Source of the DNA: Rhodobacter sp.
GTDB lineage: Bacteria > Pseudomonadota > Alphaproteobacteria > Rhodobacterales > Rhodobacteraceae
DNA: 42,455 nt
Direction: 5' to 3'
Assembly: GCA_016704435.1 (NCBI GenBank)
Contig: JADJAB010000005.1
Coordinates: forward strand, 1 to 42,455
The translations under genes were made by a program, and so were the position numbers. Positions 35,842 to 42,455 of the stretch are shown here, one piece after another (position 1 is the first letter of the stretch; each line of letters begins with the position of its first letter). The notes under the pieces are model-generated. The model did not search any database and was not told the origin of the DNA. It saw nothing but the letters and a program-made list of their open reading frames with translations.

Positions 35842-35921
35842 AAAGTTGCACTTCATTATTGCTTTTTGGCGAGAATCGCCCGAGACTTGTCGAAAATGTC
35901 ACCTATTCATGGAGCTATCCG

Positions 35922-37061
35922 ATGACCAATTCCTGGCGCTTTACTACCCTTGCAGATCGTCACCGTGCCTTGGGGTCCAACCTTGAGGATTGGAACGGGA
36001 TGGGCACTGCCTGGTCCTATTCCAAGGGCGATCCGGATGCCGAATACATGGCAATCCGCACCAAGGCGGGCTTGATGGATGTCTCGGGCCTGAAAAAGGT
36101 TCACATCACCGGCCCCGCTGCCAGCCACATCATTGAACGCGCCACCACCCGCAACCTGGAAAAGCTGATGCCGGGCCGCTCGGTCTATGCGGCCATGCTG
36201 AACGATGGCGGCAAGTTCATCGATGACTGCGTGATCTACCGCACCGGGCCGAATGCTTTCATGGTCGTGCATGGCAATGGCCAGGGGTTTGAGCAGCTGA
36301 CCATGGCAGCCACCGGCCGCGATGTGTCGATCCGCTTTGACGACAACCTGCATGACCTGTCGCTGCAAGGCCCGCTGGCCGTCGAATTTCTGGAAAAGCA
36401 TGTGCCGGGCATCCGCCAGCTGAACTACTTCAGCCACATGCAGACCAGCCTTTTCGGCAAACCCGTGATGATCTCGCGCACCGGCTATACCGGCGAGCGG
36501 GGGTATGAGCTGTTCGTGCGCGGGCAGGACGCCCCGATGGTCTGGGACCGCATCCTGGACGAAGGCAAGTCGATGGGCATCATCCCCTGCCGCTTCACCA
36601 CGCTGGACATGCTGCGGACCGAAAGCTACCTGCTGTTCTTCCCCTACGACAATTCGGAAATGTATCCCTTCGACAACGAAGGCGCCGGCGATACCCTGTG
36701 GGAACTGGGTCTGGATTTCACCGTCTCCCCAGGCAAGACCGGCTTCCGCGGCGCCGAGGAACACTACCGCCTGAAGGGCGAAGAGCGTTTCAAGATCTGG
36801 GGCCTGAAGCTGGAGGGCAAGAACGTCCCCGGCAACGGCGCGCCGGTCTACAAGGGCGACAAGCAGATTGGCGTCGTGACGCAGGCCATGCACTCGCCGC
36901 TGAACAACTGGACGGTCGCCATCGCCCGCCTGCCGGTCGATTGCGCCAATGACGGCACAGCGTTGGAGGTCCGTTGCGGCACCCATGGGCCGATCAAGGC
37001 CACCACACATTCGATGCCCTTCTACGACATCGAGAAAAAGCGCCGCACCGCCAAGGACTGA
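35922..37061 (+). CDS. dmmD: Dimethylamine monooxygenase cluster protein DmmD (GcvT-like, folate-binding)
   Basis: A 379-residue protein of the GcvT/aminomethyltransferase family. Family parts are visible: MAIRTKAGLMDVSGLKKVHI (about residues 43-62), MLNDGGKFIDDCVIYRTGPN (about 91-110), SLQGPLAVEFLEKHVPGI, SRTGYTGERGYELFV (about 186-200) and GLKLEGKNVPGNGAPVYKGD. In glycine cleavage the T-protein passes a C1 unit to tetrahydrofolate. Here it most likely captures formaldehyde released from dimethylamine by DmmABC. The ATG at 35922 has GGAG eight bases upstream. It begins the dmmDABC order known from roseobacters. As a GcvT homologue alone it would be ambiguous; the neighbours settle it. Confidence 0.85.
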   Translation: MTNSWRFTTLADRHRALGSNLEDWNGMGTAWSYSKGDPDAEYMAIRTKAGLMDVSGLKKVHITGPAASHIIERATTRNLEKLMPGRSVYAAMLNDGGKFIDDCVIYRTGPNAFMVVHGNGQGFEQLTMAATGRDVSIRFDDNLHDLSLQGPLAVEFLEKHVPGIRQLNYFSHMQTSLFGKPVMISRTGYTGERGYELFVRGQDAPMVWDRILDEGKSMGIIPCRFTTLDMLRTESYLLFFPYDNSEMYPFDNEGAGDTLWELGLDFTVSPGKTGFRGAEEHYRLKGEERFKIWGLKLEGKNVPGNGAPVYKGDKQIGVVTQAMHSPLNNWTVAIARLPVDCANDGTALEVRCGTHGPIKATTHSMPFYDIEKKRRTAKD

Positions 37062-37118
37062 CCGAAACGACGGGAAGCGGGGCACCGCTTCCCGGCCGCA
37101 GCCTTCCGGAAAGCCCCG

Positions 37119-37736
37119 ATGACCCTCACCCCGGTTACCCCCACCATCCGCAGCCGCCCGGTCTATGCGCCGCTTGGCGCCCGCCCCGGCCGGATGCACC
37201 TGATCGTCGCCGACGGCGAGGGTGCCGAAGCCGTGACCGACATGCTGGCCAGGACCGAAGATGCCGGTAACCTGCTGGCCGACGCGCATATCATGTATTG
37301 CCCAGGCCCCACCGGCAGCGACCAGACCGCCGTGCTGCAAGCGATTGGCGCGGCGCAGTTCTTCCGCGCTCCCTCGATTCCCGCCATGCTGCCGCGTCTG
37401 GCCCGTGTGCTGTCCGCCGCCCATATGGGCACGCAATTCTACCTTGCCGGTTCCGAGGGCCTGATCGGTCAGGCGGAACGCGACATCATGAACACCGGCT
37501 TTCCGTTCGAGGCGATCCAGAAGGAGCATCGCGGATCGACGCTGCGCCGCGTGCAATGCGTGCATTGCAAGGGCATCACCGAAAACGTCGCCACCGACCC
37601 GTTCCGATGCAGCCATTGCGGGCTGAACCTGTTCGTGCGCGATCATTACTCGCGCCGCATGGCCGCCTTCCAGGGCGTCAACATCGACGCCGAAGACCCC
37701 GGCGACGTTCCCGCAGCCGTGGTGAGGTTCAAATGA
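37119..37736 (+). CDS. dmmA: Dimethylamine monooxygenase subunit DmmA
   Basis: A 205-residue soluble protein of the DmmA family. The N-terminal 140 residues form an alpha/beta domain (RPGRMHLIVADGEGAEAVTD, MYCPGPTGSDQTAVLQAIGA). The C-terminus has a compact four-cysteine knuckle, CVHC (147-150) and CSHC (164-167), followed by GLNLFVRDHYSRRMAAFQGV. The knuckle could hold iron as in rubredoxin, or zinc. In the three-part haem-dependent N-demethylase it is a small partner of the reductase DmmB and the haem subunit DmmC. The gene lies 57 bases after dmmD and overlaps dmmB by four bases. Confidence 0.82.
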   Translation: MTLTPVTPTIRSRPVYAPLGARPGRMHLIVADGEGAEAVTDMLARTEDAGNLLADAHIMYCPGPTGSDQTAVLQAIGAAQFFRAPSIPAMLPRLARVLSAAHMGTQFYLAGSEGLIGQAERDIMNTGFPFEAIQKEHRGSTLRRVQCVHCKGITENVATDPFRCSHCGLNLFVRDHYSRRMAAFQGVNIDAEDPGDVPAAVVRFK

Positions 37737-38695
37737 GCGGTGGCGCGAAACTGAACGTCCGCGTGGCCGATGCGGTCAAGGTCAACGACCTGATCACCCG
37801 CTTCCGCTTTGTCACCCGCGACGGAGCGCCACTTCCGGCATTTTCCGGCGGCGCGCATACCGTGGTGGAAATGGATGACCATGGCACCCGGCGCCTGAAC
37901 CCCTATTCGCTGATGTCCGACCCGGAAGACGGCTCGGGCTATGAAATTTCGGTGCGGCGCGACGATCAGGGCCGGGGCGGCTCGCTTTTCATGCATACCC
38001 ACGTGAAACCGGGAATGGAGATGGTGCTGTCGCACCCGGTCAACCTGTTCCCCCTGGACAATCGCGCCCGCAAGCACCTGATGATTGCCGGCGGCATCGG
38101 GATCACGCCCTTCCTTGCCCAGATCGCGCAGCTCAGCCATTTCGGCGGTCGGTTCGAATTGCATTACGGCGCCCGCAACCGGGCGCTGGGGGCGTATATG
38201 GATCGGCTCACAGCGGCGCATCCGGCATCGGTGCATTGCTACTTCGATGACGAGGATCAGGCGATCGACCTGAACCGCATCCTGTCGATGCAGCCCATCG
38301 GCACGCATCTCTATGTCTGCGGCCCGAAGGGGATGATCGCCTGGGTTCGCACCACCGCCGAAAGCATGGGATGGCCCAAGGCTGCCGTCCACCACGAGGA
38401 ATTTCTTGCCCCCGGCACCGGCCTTCCCTTCACCGTGGAACTGGCGGCGTCCGGCAAGGCCATCACCGTCGGCACCACCCAATCGCTGCTGGAAGCGATG
38501 GAGGCCGCCGGCGTCGATGCCCCCTATCTGTGCCGCGGCGGCGCCTGCGGGCAATGTGAGACTGCCGTCATCAGCGCCGATGGCACCATCCTGCACCGTG
38601 ACCACTGGCTGACGCCGGAAGAACACGCCGCAGGCGCGCGGATCATGCCTTGCGTCTCACGCTTCGAGGGCAAGACCCTCGTCATCGACCGATAG
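37733..38695 (+). CDS. dmmB: Dimethylamine monooxygenase reductase subunit DmmB
   Basis: A 320-residue phthalate-dioxygenase-reductase/VanB-type protein that passes electrons from NAD(P)H to the haem subunit. The FMN site is RRLNPYSLMS (about residues 53-62), the nucleotide-binding stretch GGIGITPFLAQ starts near 120, and YVCGPKGMIAWV is near 194-205. A C-terminal plant-type [2Fe-2S] domain has Cys267, Cys272 and Cys275 (CRGGACGQC) and Cys307 (IMPCVSR). The start ATG overlaps the dmmA stop. The C-terminus is complete and dmmC follows after ten bases. Confidence 0.92.
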   Translation: MSGGAKLNVRVADAVKVNDLITRFRFVTRDGAPLPAFSGGAHTVVEMDDHGTRRLNPYSLMSDPEDGSGYEISVRRDDQGRGGSLFMHTHVKPGMEMVLSHPVNLFPLDNRARKHLMIAGGIGITPFLAQIAQLSHFGGRFELHYGARNRALGAYMDRLTAAHPASVHCYFDDEDQAIDLNRILSMQPIGTHLYVCGPKGMIAWVRTTAESMGWPKAAVHHEEFLAPGTGLPFTVELAASGKAITVGTTQSLLEAMEAAGVDAPYLCRGGACGQCETAVISADGTILHRDHWLTPEEHAAGARIMPCVSRFEGKTLVIDR

Positions 38696-38705
38696 GAGTG
38701 GGCCC

Positions 38706-39776
38706 ATGAGCCTCGATTTCAAGCCCGGCGCCTTCAACGACTTCTTCCGTGACGAGACGTTCCGCGATGATTTCACCTATCGCAATTCCCCCGAAGGCAT
38801 CCGCCGCTTTCCTTTCCCCTTCGATCGCGACGACTACATGTATTCCGTGAACATGGAGCCGCACGTTCCGGGCCGCAAAGGCAGCGTGTTCGAGCATGAA
38901 TTTGACGTCGATGAACATTACGTCGCCGAGATGATCGACCGCGCAAAGGTGTTGGCAGACGATCCCTTGCGCTGCCAGAGCCTGCCGCACATGACCCTTG
39001 CGGGTTGGGACCTGCTGGAACTGATCATGGAGTCGAAGGCCCGCGATTACCCGCATTGGTTCGGCCTGGAAAAGACCGGCAACCGCTGGCGCTGGATCAA
39101 CCGACCGCTGGGCATCGATCACAGCTTCACCTTCCTTGACGACTCGACGCTGCCCTTTGGCCCGTTCGAATACATCACCCGCCAGACGCAAGGCGACTTC
39201 ACCCTGCAGGACGAACGCGACGGCACGCTGTGGATGGATGCCGGAATCGCCACCTCACAGGCCGACTGGTCGGTCGATTTCGATGTCGGCATGAACTTTC
39301 ATGAATGGCACGCTCCGGTGCCCTTGGCGCATGAAAAGGGCGTCTTCGACCGGGCGCTGAAATTCCTGCTCAAGCTGCAGCACGGCGCGCCCGTCCGCCG
39401 GTTCAACTGGACGATGACGGTCAACCCGCTGCTGGACACCGCGCCGGAAACCTACCCCAAATGGGGCCCGACCAAGACCTCGATCACGCCGGAAAACATG
39501 GGCCGGAAGCAGCACTTGCGGGTGGAATTGCAGACGCTCTACCGCCTGCCGCGGTCGAACGCGATCGCCTTCGACATCCGCTGCTATCTGGGCAAGTTCG
39601 ACGAGATCGTCACCCAGCCGAAATGGGCCCGCCGCCTGCACCGGGTGGTCCGCGACTTGCCCGACGAACTGGCGACTTACAAGGGCTTCATCCGCAACCG
39701 CCCCGCGATGGTGGAATGGCTGTCGAAATACGATGACGGCGCGCCGACCTCGGTCGGCTGGTGGCCCGAAGACTGA
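38706..39776 (+). CDS. dmmC: Dimethylamine monooxygenase haem subunit DmmC (DUF3445, HODM alpha-like)
   Basis: A 356-residue protein of the family once called DUF3445, now linked to haem-dependent oxidative N-demethylase, where a PAS-like fold carries the catalytic haem. Family stretches: SMEPHVPGRKGSVFEHEFDV-like text at about residues 43-64, DPLRCQSLPHMTLAGWDLLE (about 86-105), RPLGIDHSFTFLDD, NFHEWHAPVPLAHEKGVFDR (about 198-217) and the C-terminal ELQTLYRLPRSNAIAFDIRC with a LPDELATYKG block. It oxidises dimethylamine to methylamine with oxygen. The stop overlaps the start of the next regulator gene by one base. Confidence 0.87.
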   Translation: MSLDFKPGAFNDFFRDETFRDDFTYRNSPEGIRRFPFPFDRDDYMYSVNMEPHVPGRKGSVFEHEFDVDEHYVAEMIDRAKVLADDPLRCQSLPHMTLAGWDLLELIMESKARDYPHWFGLEKTGNRWRWINRPLGIDHSFTFLDDSTLPFGPFEYITRQTQGDFTLQDERDGTLWMDAGIATSQADWSVDFDVGMNFHEWHAPVPLAHEKGVFDRALKFLLKLQHGAPVRRFNWTMTVNPLLDTAPETYPKWGPTKTSITPENMGRKQHLRVELQTLYRLPRSNAIAFDIRCYLGKFDEIVTQPKWARRLHRVVRDLPDELATYKGFIRNRPAMVEWLSKYDDGAPTSVGWWPED

Positions 39777-40789
39777 TGGGACAGCTTGCGCCGCTTCGCA
39801 TCGGGTTCCTGATGTTTCCCGGCTTTCCGATGGCCTGCCTGACCTCGGCGATCGAGCCGTTGCGCGCAGCAAACGAGATTTGCGGGCGACGGGAATTCGT
39901 CTGGCGGCTGGTAGCGGAAACCGCGGCGCCGGTGCGGTCTTCGGCCGAGATCGGCTTCGACCCTGATGAGGTCCTGCAAGAAACCGAGGGGCTGGACCAC
40001 CTCTACCTGCTTTCTCCCCCGACGGCCGAGTTCGCCGACCGGCGCCGCAGCCCGGCGCGCCTGCGCTGGCTGGACCGTACCGGGGTGACGCTGGGCGCCT
40101 TTTCCGGCGGCATCTTTCCCCTGGCCAGGGCCGAACTGATGGAGGGGCGCGGCTGTTCGGTGCATTGGTGCTACGAGGCGGCGTTCAAGGCCGAGTTTCC
40201 CGACGTGACGGCCAGCGAAGCGGTGATCCTGCGTGATCGGCGACGGGTGACCGCTTCGGGCGCGGGCGCGGTGTTCGACCTGATGCTGCGGCTGATCGAG
40301 GAGCGGCTGGGACGCGATTGCATGACCGAGGTGGCGTGCTGGTTCCAGCACCCATTCATGCGCGACGAAGACGCCAGCCAGAAGGTGCCGGTGGCCCATG
40401 CCGGCAGCACCGCCGACAGCCTGCCACCGCAGATCCGCGACGCGATCCGGCTGTTCGAGACCCATGTCGAAGACCCGCTGCGCATCCCCGACGTGGCCTC
40501 TGCCGTGGGCCTGTCGGGCCGCCATTTCGAGCGGCTGTTCAAGCGCGAAACCGGCCAAAGCCCACTGCGGTTCTATCACCACCTGCGGCTGTCGAAGGCC
40601 CGGCAGCGGGTGCTTTATACCAACGACAGCATGCGCGAGATCGCGTCCTCGGTCGGCTATCTGACCTCCAGCCCGATGATCCGGCACTATACCGAGATGT
40701 TCGGCGTCAGCCCGCGCGACGAACGTCGCCTGACCCTGGCCTTGCGGCAGGCGCGCAACCAGCCGACGAAGGTGCAGGCGGCGGAATAG
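39776..40789 (+). CDS. GlxA-type AraC family transcriptional regulator
   Basis: A 337-residue regulator with an N-terminal DJ-1/PfpI-like ligand domain (about residues 5-190: IGFLMFPGFPMACLTSAIEP, GVTLGAFSGGIFPLARAELM) and a C-terminal double HTH (about 220-325: PLRIPDVASAVGLSGRHFER, LFKRETGQSPLRFYHHLRLS, YLTSSPMIRHYTEMFGVSPR). Relatives (GbdR, CdhR) respond to quaternary amines such as dimethylglycine and carnitine. The ATG overlaps the dmmC stop, so it is translated as the fifth gene of the dmm operon and probably controls it. It is convergent with the EamA gene ten bases away. Confidence 0.9.
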   Translation: MGQLAPLRIGFLMFPGFPMACLTSAIEPLRAANEICGRREFVWRLVAETAAPVRSSAEIGFDPDEVLQETEGLDHLYLLSPPTAEFADRRRSPARLRWLDRTGVTLGAFSGGIFPLARAELMEGRGCSVHWCYEAAFKAEFPDVTASEAVILRDRRRVTASGAGAVFDLMLRLIEERLGRDCMTEVACWFQHPFMRDEDASQKVPVAHAGSTADSLPPQIRDAIRLFETHVEDPLRIPDVASAVGLSGRHFERLFKRETGQSPLRFYHHLRLSKARQRVLYTNDSMREIASSVGYLTSSPMIRHYTEMFGVSPRDERRLTLALRQARNQPTKVQAAE

Positions 40790-40799
40790 CGGCTGCACC

Positions 40800-41652
40800 T
40801 CAGCCCTGCAGCGACAGCGCTGCGATCCCGGCGAACACCGCTGCAATCCCGGCCCATTGCACGGGCGCCACCCTTTCCCCCAGGAACCGCCATGCCAGGA
40901 GGATCGTCAGCACCCCCGAACAGCGCCGAGGTGACGGCGGCATACTCCGGGTGCGGCAACCGGGCCGAGGCCGTGACCATCCCCAGCGCCAGTGCATCCA
41001 GACAGCCCATCAGCATCAGCACCCGACCGATACCCTTGGCGGGCGCGAGCTGGCCCCGGACCAGGCACAGCACCAGCACTCCTGCCAGCGCGGTGATCCG
41101 TGTCACCACCATCGCCGGAACCACGGCGCCTTGTCGGGCCGCCTCTTGCCCCAGGGCAAAGGTCGCCGCGAACCCGCAAGCACCCAGCGCCGCCCAACCC
41201 AGCGCCGCCGACAGGCTGCCGCGGGTCATACCGCCCGCGCTTCGACCCGTCGTTGCCACCCAGCCGATGCCCGCCACGATGGCCGCCACCGCCAGCCATT
41301 CCTCCGTCGCCACCGGGCGCCCCTGCGCCGCCGCGATCGCCAGCGAGAGCAGCGGGAAAGACCCCAACATCGGCGCTACGATCCGCACCGGTGCCCGGCT
41401 CAGCGCCTGATACAAGCCACCACAGCCCGCAACATAGGTCAGCCCGGCCGCCACCGCAGGTACGATCGCCGCGCGGCCCATCGTCTCCCACCCGCCAATC
41501 ACCAGCGCCAGAACCAGCAACGCCACCGATCCGGCCGACAGCACAACCAACAGCATCGGCAGCATCGCCGACGCTTGCGTCAACTTGCGCACCAGAAGAT
41601 CGTGCACCGCCCAGGCAAGGGCCGCCGCAATCCCGAAGCTCAAAGACAGCAT
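40800..41652 (-). pseudogene. EamA/DMT-type transporter, single-base frameshift
   Basis: From the ATG at 41652 the protein reads as a ten-helix EamA transporter: FGIAAALAWAVHDLLVRKLT at the start, LSRAPVRIVAPMLGSFPLLS (about residues 84-103), AVAAIVAGIGWVA and later ALGMVTASARLPHPEYAAVT. The frame breaks at the C5 run at 40913-40917. Removing one base restores VLTILLAWRFLGERVAPVQW and GIAAVFAGIAALSLQG to a stop at 40800. The repaired protein, about 283 residues, has the usual family length. Sequencing error in the run is quite possible. The cargo is unknown. It is divergent from tdm. Confidence 0.75.
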
Positions 41653-41705
41653 TTTCCCCTCGAACGCCCAAGCGCGACTTGTATCACCATCAACTCCTGC
41701 TATTC

Positions 41706-41733
41706 TTCACAATTAACAAGTTTTACCCATAAT
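41706..41733 (+). promoter_or_regulatory. Sigma-70-like promoter of tdm
   Basis: TTCACA (five of six matches to TTGACA) at 41706-41711, a 16-base spacer, and CATAAT (five of six matches to TATAAT) at 41728-41733. It lies 32 bases before the tdm start in a strikingly AT-rich stretch. It is an unusually good consensus promoter for this GC-rich DNA. Confidence 0.6.
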
Positions 41734-41765
41734 AAAGTAATCCACAAGGGAGCGCAGGGACCGCC

Positions 41766-42455
41766 ATGCTCGACACGCCCTTTCCTTCTGTCGTTCCGGG
41801 CCCGCCGCGATCCAGCCGCATCCTGACGCCCCGCAACCATGCGCGCCACAGCGGGTTGGAACGCCAGACCATCCCCGGCGGCGGTGCGGCCCTTGTGCAA
41901 CTGCGCCCCGGCGACCGGCTGACCGTCATCAATGACGAAGGCGGCCAGCCCGCTGAACTTGTCGCCGCGACGCAAAGCGGCAAGATCGACACCGCCCTCA
42001 TCAGCCAGTCGCCGAACGCCACCGCGGAAGGCCTGCAGGCGATGCTCGCCATGGGAGACGCGGCGGGGCAGGGCCTTTCGCGTCTGCGCTTCGGGCTGGC
42101 ACAGCGCAAGATCGACCTTGCCAGGGCCGGTGCACTGCGGCTGTTCGGTGAGGGCACCGCCTCCGAATTCACTGCACAGGACAACGGCTGGCTGATCGTC
42201 GCAGCACCCGGCTTGCCCATGCCGCCCGAGACCCAAGACATCGCCACTCCGATCACCCTGCTGATCCAGCGCGCCGCGCCCCACATAGTCGGTCAATTCG
42301 ACCTGCCCGACCCTCTGGCCGACCCGATCCTGGACTTGCGGGTAAAATCTGCCACTGCCGAAAGCTACTTCGTCAAGGCCGGCGACTATATCCAGATCCT
42401 CGATGTCGATGGCCGCCAATGCACCGATTTCCAGTGCTTCGACGCCCGCAAGCCG
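41766..42455 (+). CDS. tdm: TMAO demethylase (Tdm), N-terminal part, cut by the window end
   Basis: The first 230 residues are present and the frame is open at the right edge. There is a DUF1989-like beta domain: GAALVQLRPGDRLTVINDEG (about residues 41-60), GGQPAELVAA, then a second such unit with YFVKAGDYIQILDVDGRQCT and DFQCFDARK (about 200-228). DVDGRQCTDFQ is the metal-site stretch of DUF1989 proteins. Tdm of methylotrophs and roseobacters joins such a zinc domain to a C-terminal GcvT-like folate domain and turns trimethylamine N-oxide into dimethylamine and formaldehyde. The GcvT half lies beyond the window, so a stand-alone DUF1989 protein is not excluded; the context favours Tdm. Confidence 0.78.
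   Translation, partial: MLDTPFPSVVPGPPRSSRILTPRNHARHSGLERQTIPGGGAALVQLRPGDRLTVINDEGGQPAELVAATQSGKIDTALISQSPNATAEGLQAMLAMGDAAGQGLSRLRFGLAQRKIDLARAGALRLFGEGTASEFTAQDNGWLIVAAPGLPMPPETQDIATPITLLIQRAAPHIVGQFDLPDPLADPILDLRVKSATAESYFVKAGDYIQILDVDGRQCTDFQCFDARKP

Noticed and set aside
33709..35856. A 715-codon minus-strand frame across the second permease
   Set aside because: The plus-strand permease has clear helices. The antisense text is charged and repetitive.

Overview
This is high-GC DNA from an alphaproteobacterium, most likely a member of the Rhodobacteraceae. The evidence is the chvG-chvI-hprK-rapZ-EIIA-HPr block divergent from pckA, the long form of methylsuccinyl-CoA dehydrogenase (ethylmalonyl-CoA pathway), and a roseobacter-style methylated-amine gene set. 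Identifications rest on reading the translated proteins and on family knowledge; no search was run.

Layout. (1) 1-2.8 kb is a heavily decayed Mu-like prophage remnant: major head protein gpT, protease/scaffold gpI, a Mor-like activator fragment and a small HTH-like fragment. (2) 2.9-4.8 kb holds 3-hydroxybutyryl-CoA dehydrogenase and a PlsC-type acyltransferase. (3) 4.85-11.25 kb is a carbon/envelope control node: HPr, mannose-type EIIA, RapZ, short HprK, ChvG and ChvI on the minus strand, divergent from ATP-type PEP carboxykinase. Two tandem operator-like repeats lie in the intergenic region. (4) 11.3-18.3 kb is mixed chromosomal DNA: a frameshifted TauE/SafE permease, a DUF3859 pair (first copy dead), mcd, a META lipoprotein, an MFS transporter, recO, a small lipoprotein and a DUF2798 pseudogene. 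(5) At 18.32 kb there is a tRNA-Trp.

From 18.5 kb to the right end almost everything can be read as one island for stepwise use of methylated amines. N-methylglutamate dehydrogenase mgdABCD (sarcosine-oxidase-like) and an XRE-cupin regulator come first. After two unrelated-looking minus-strand genes there is an APC permease with three tiny membrane proteins, divergent from mgsABC-gmaS. Then follow a universal stress protein, a tmm relic (trimethylamine monooxygenase with about 60% of its middle missing), a second APC permease, dmmDABC (haem-dependent dimethylamine N-demethylase), a GlxA/AraC regulator, an EamA transporter and the start of tdm (TMAO demethylase). Together they would take TMAO to dimethylamine (Tdm), dimethylamine to methylamine (DmmDABC), methylamine to gamma-glutamylmethylamide (GmaS), then to N-methylglutamate (MgsABC), and finally to glutamate plus a C1 unit (MgdABCD). 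The TMA-to-TMAO step appears lost at this locus.

Several otherwise healthy genes (tauE/safE, mgdC, the 24.8-kb gene, the EamA gene) are broken by single-base changes, mostly in G/C runs. This looks like sequencing error as much as real mutation. The lesions in the prophage, the first DUF3859 copy and DUF2798 are much denser and look like true decay.
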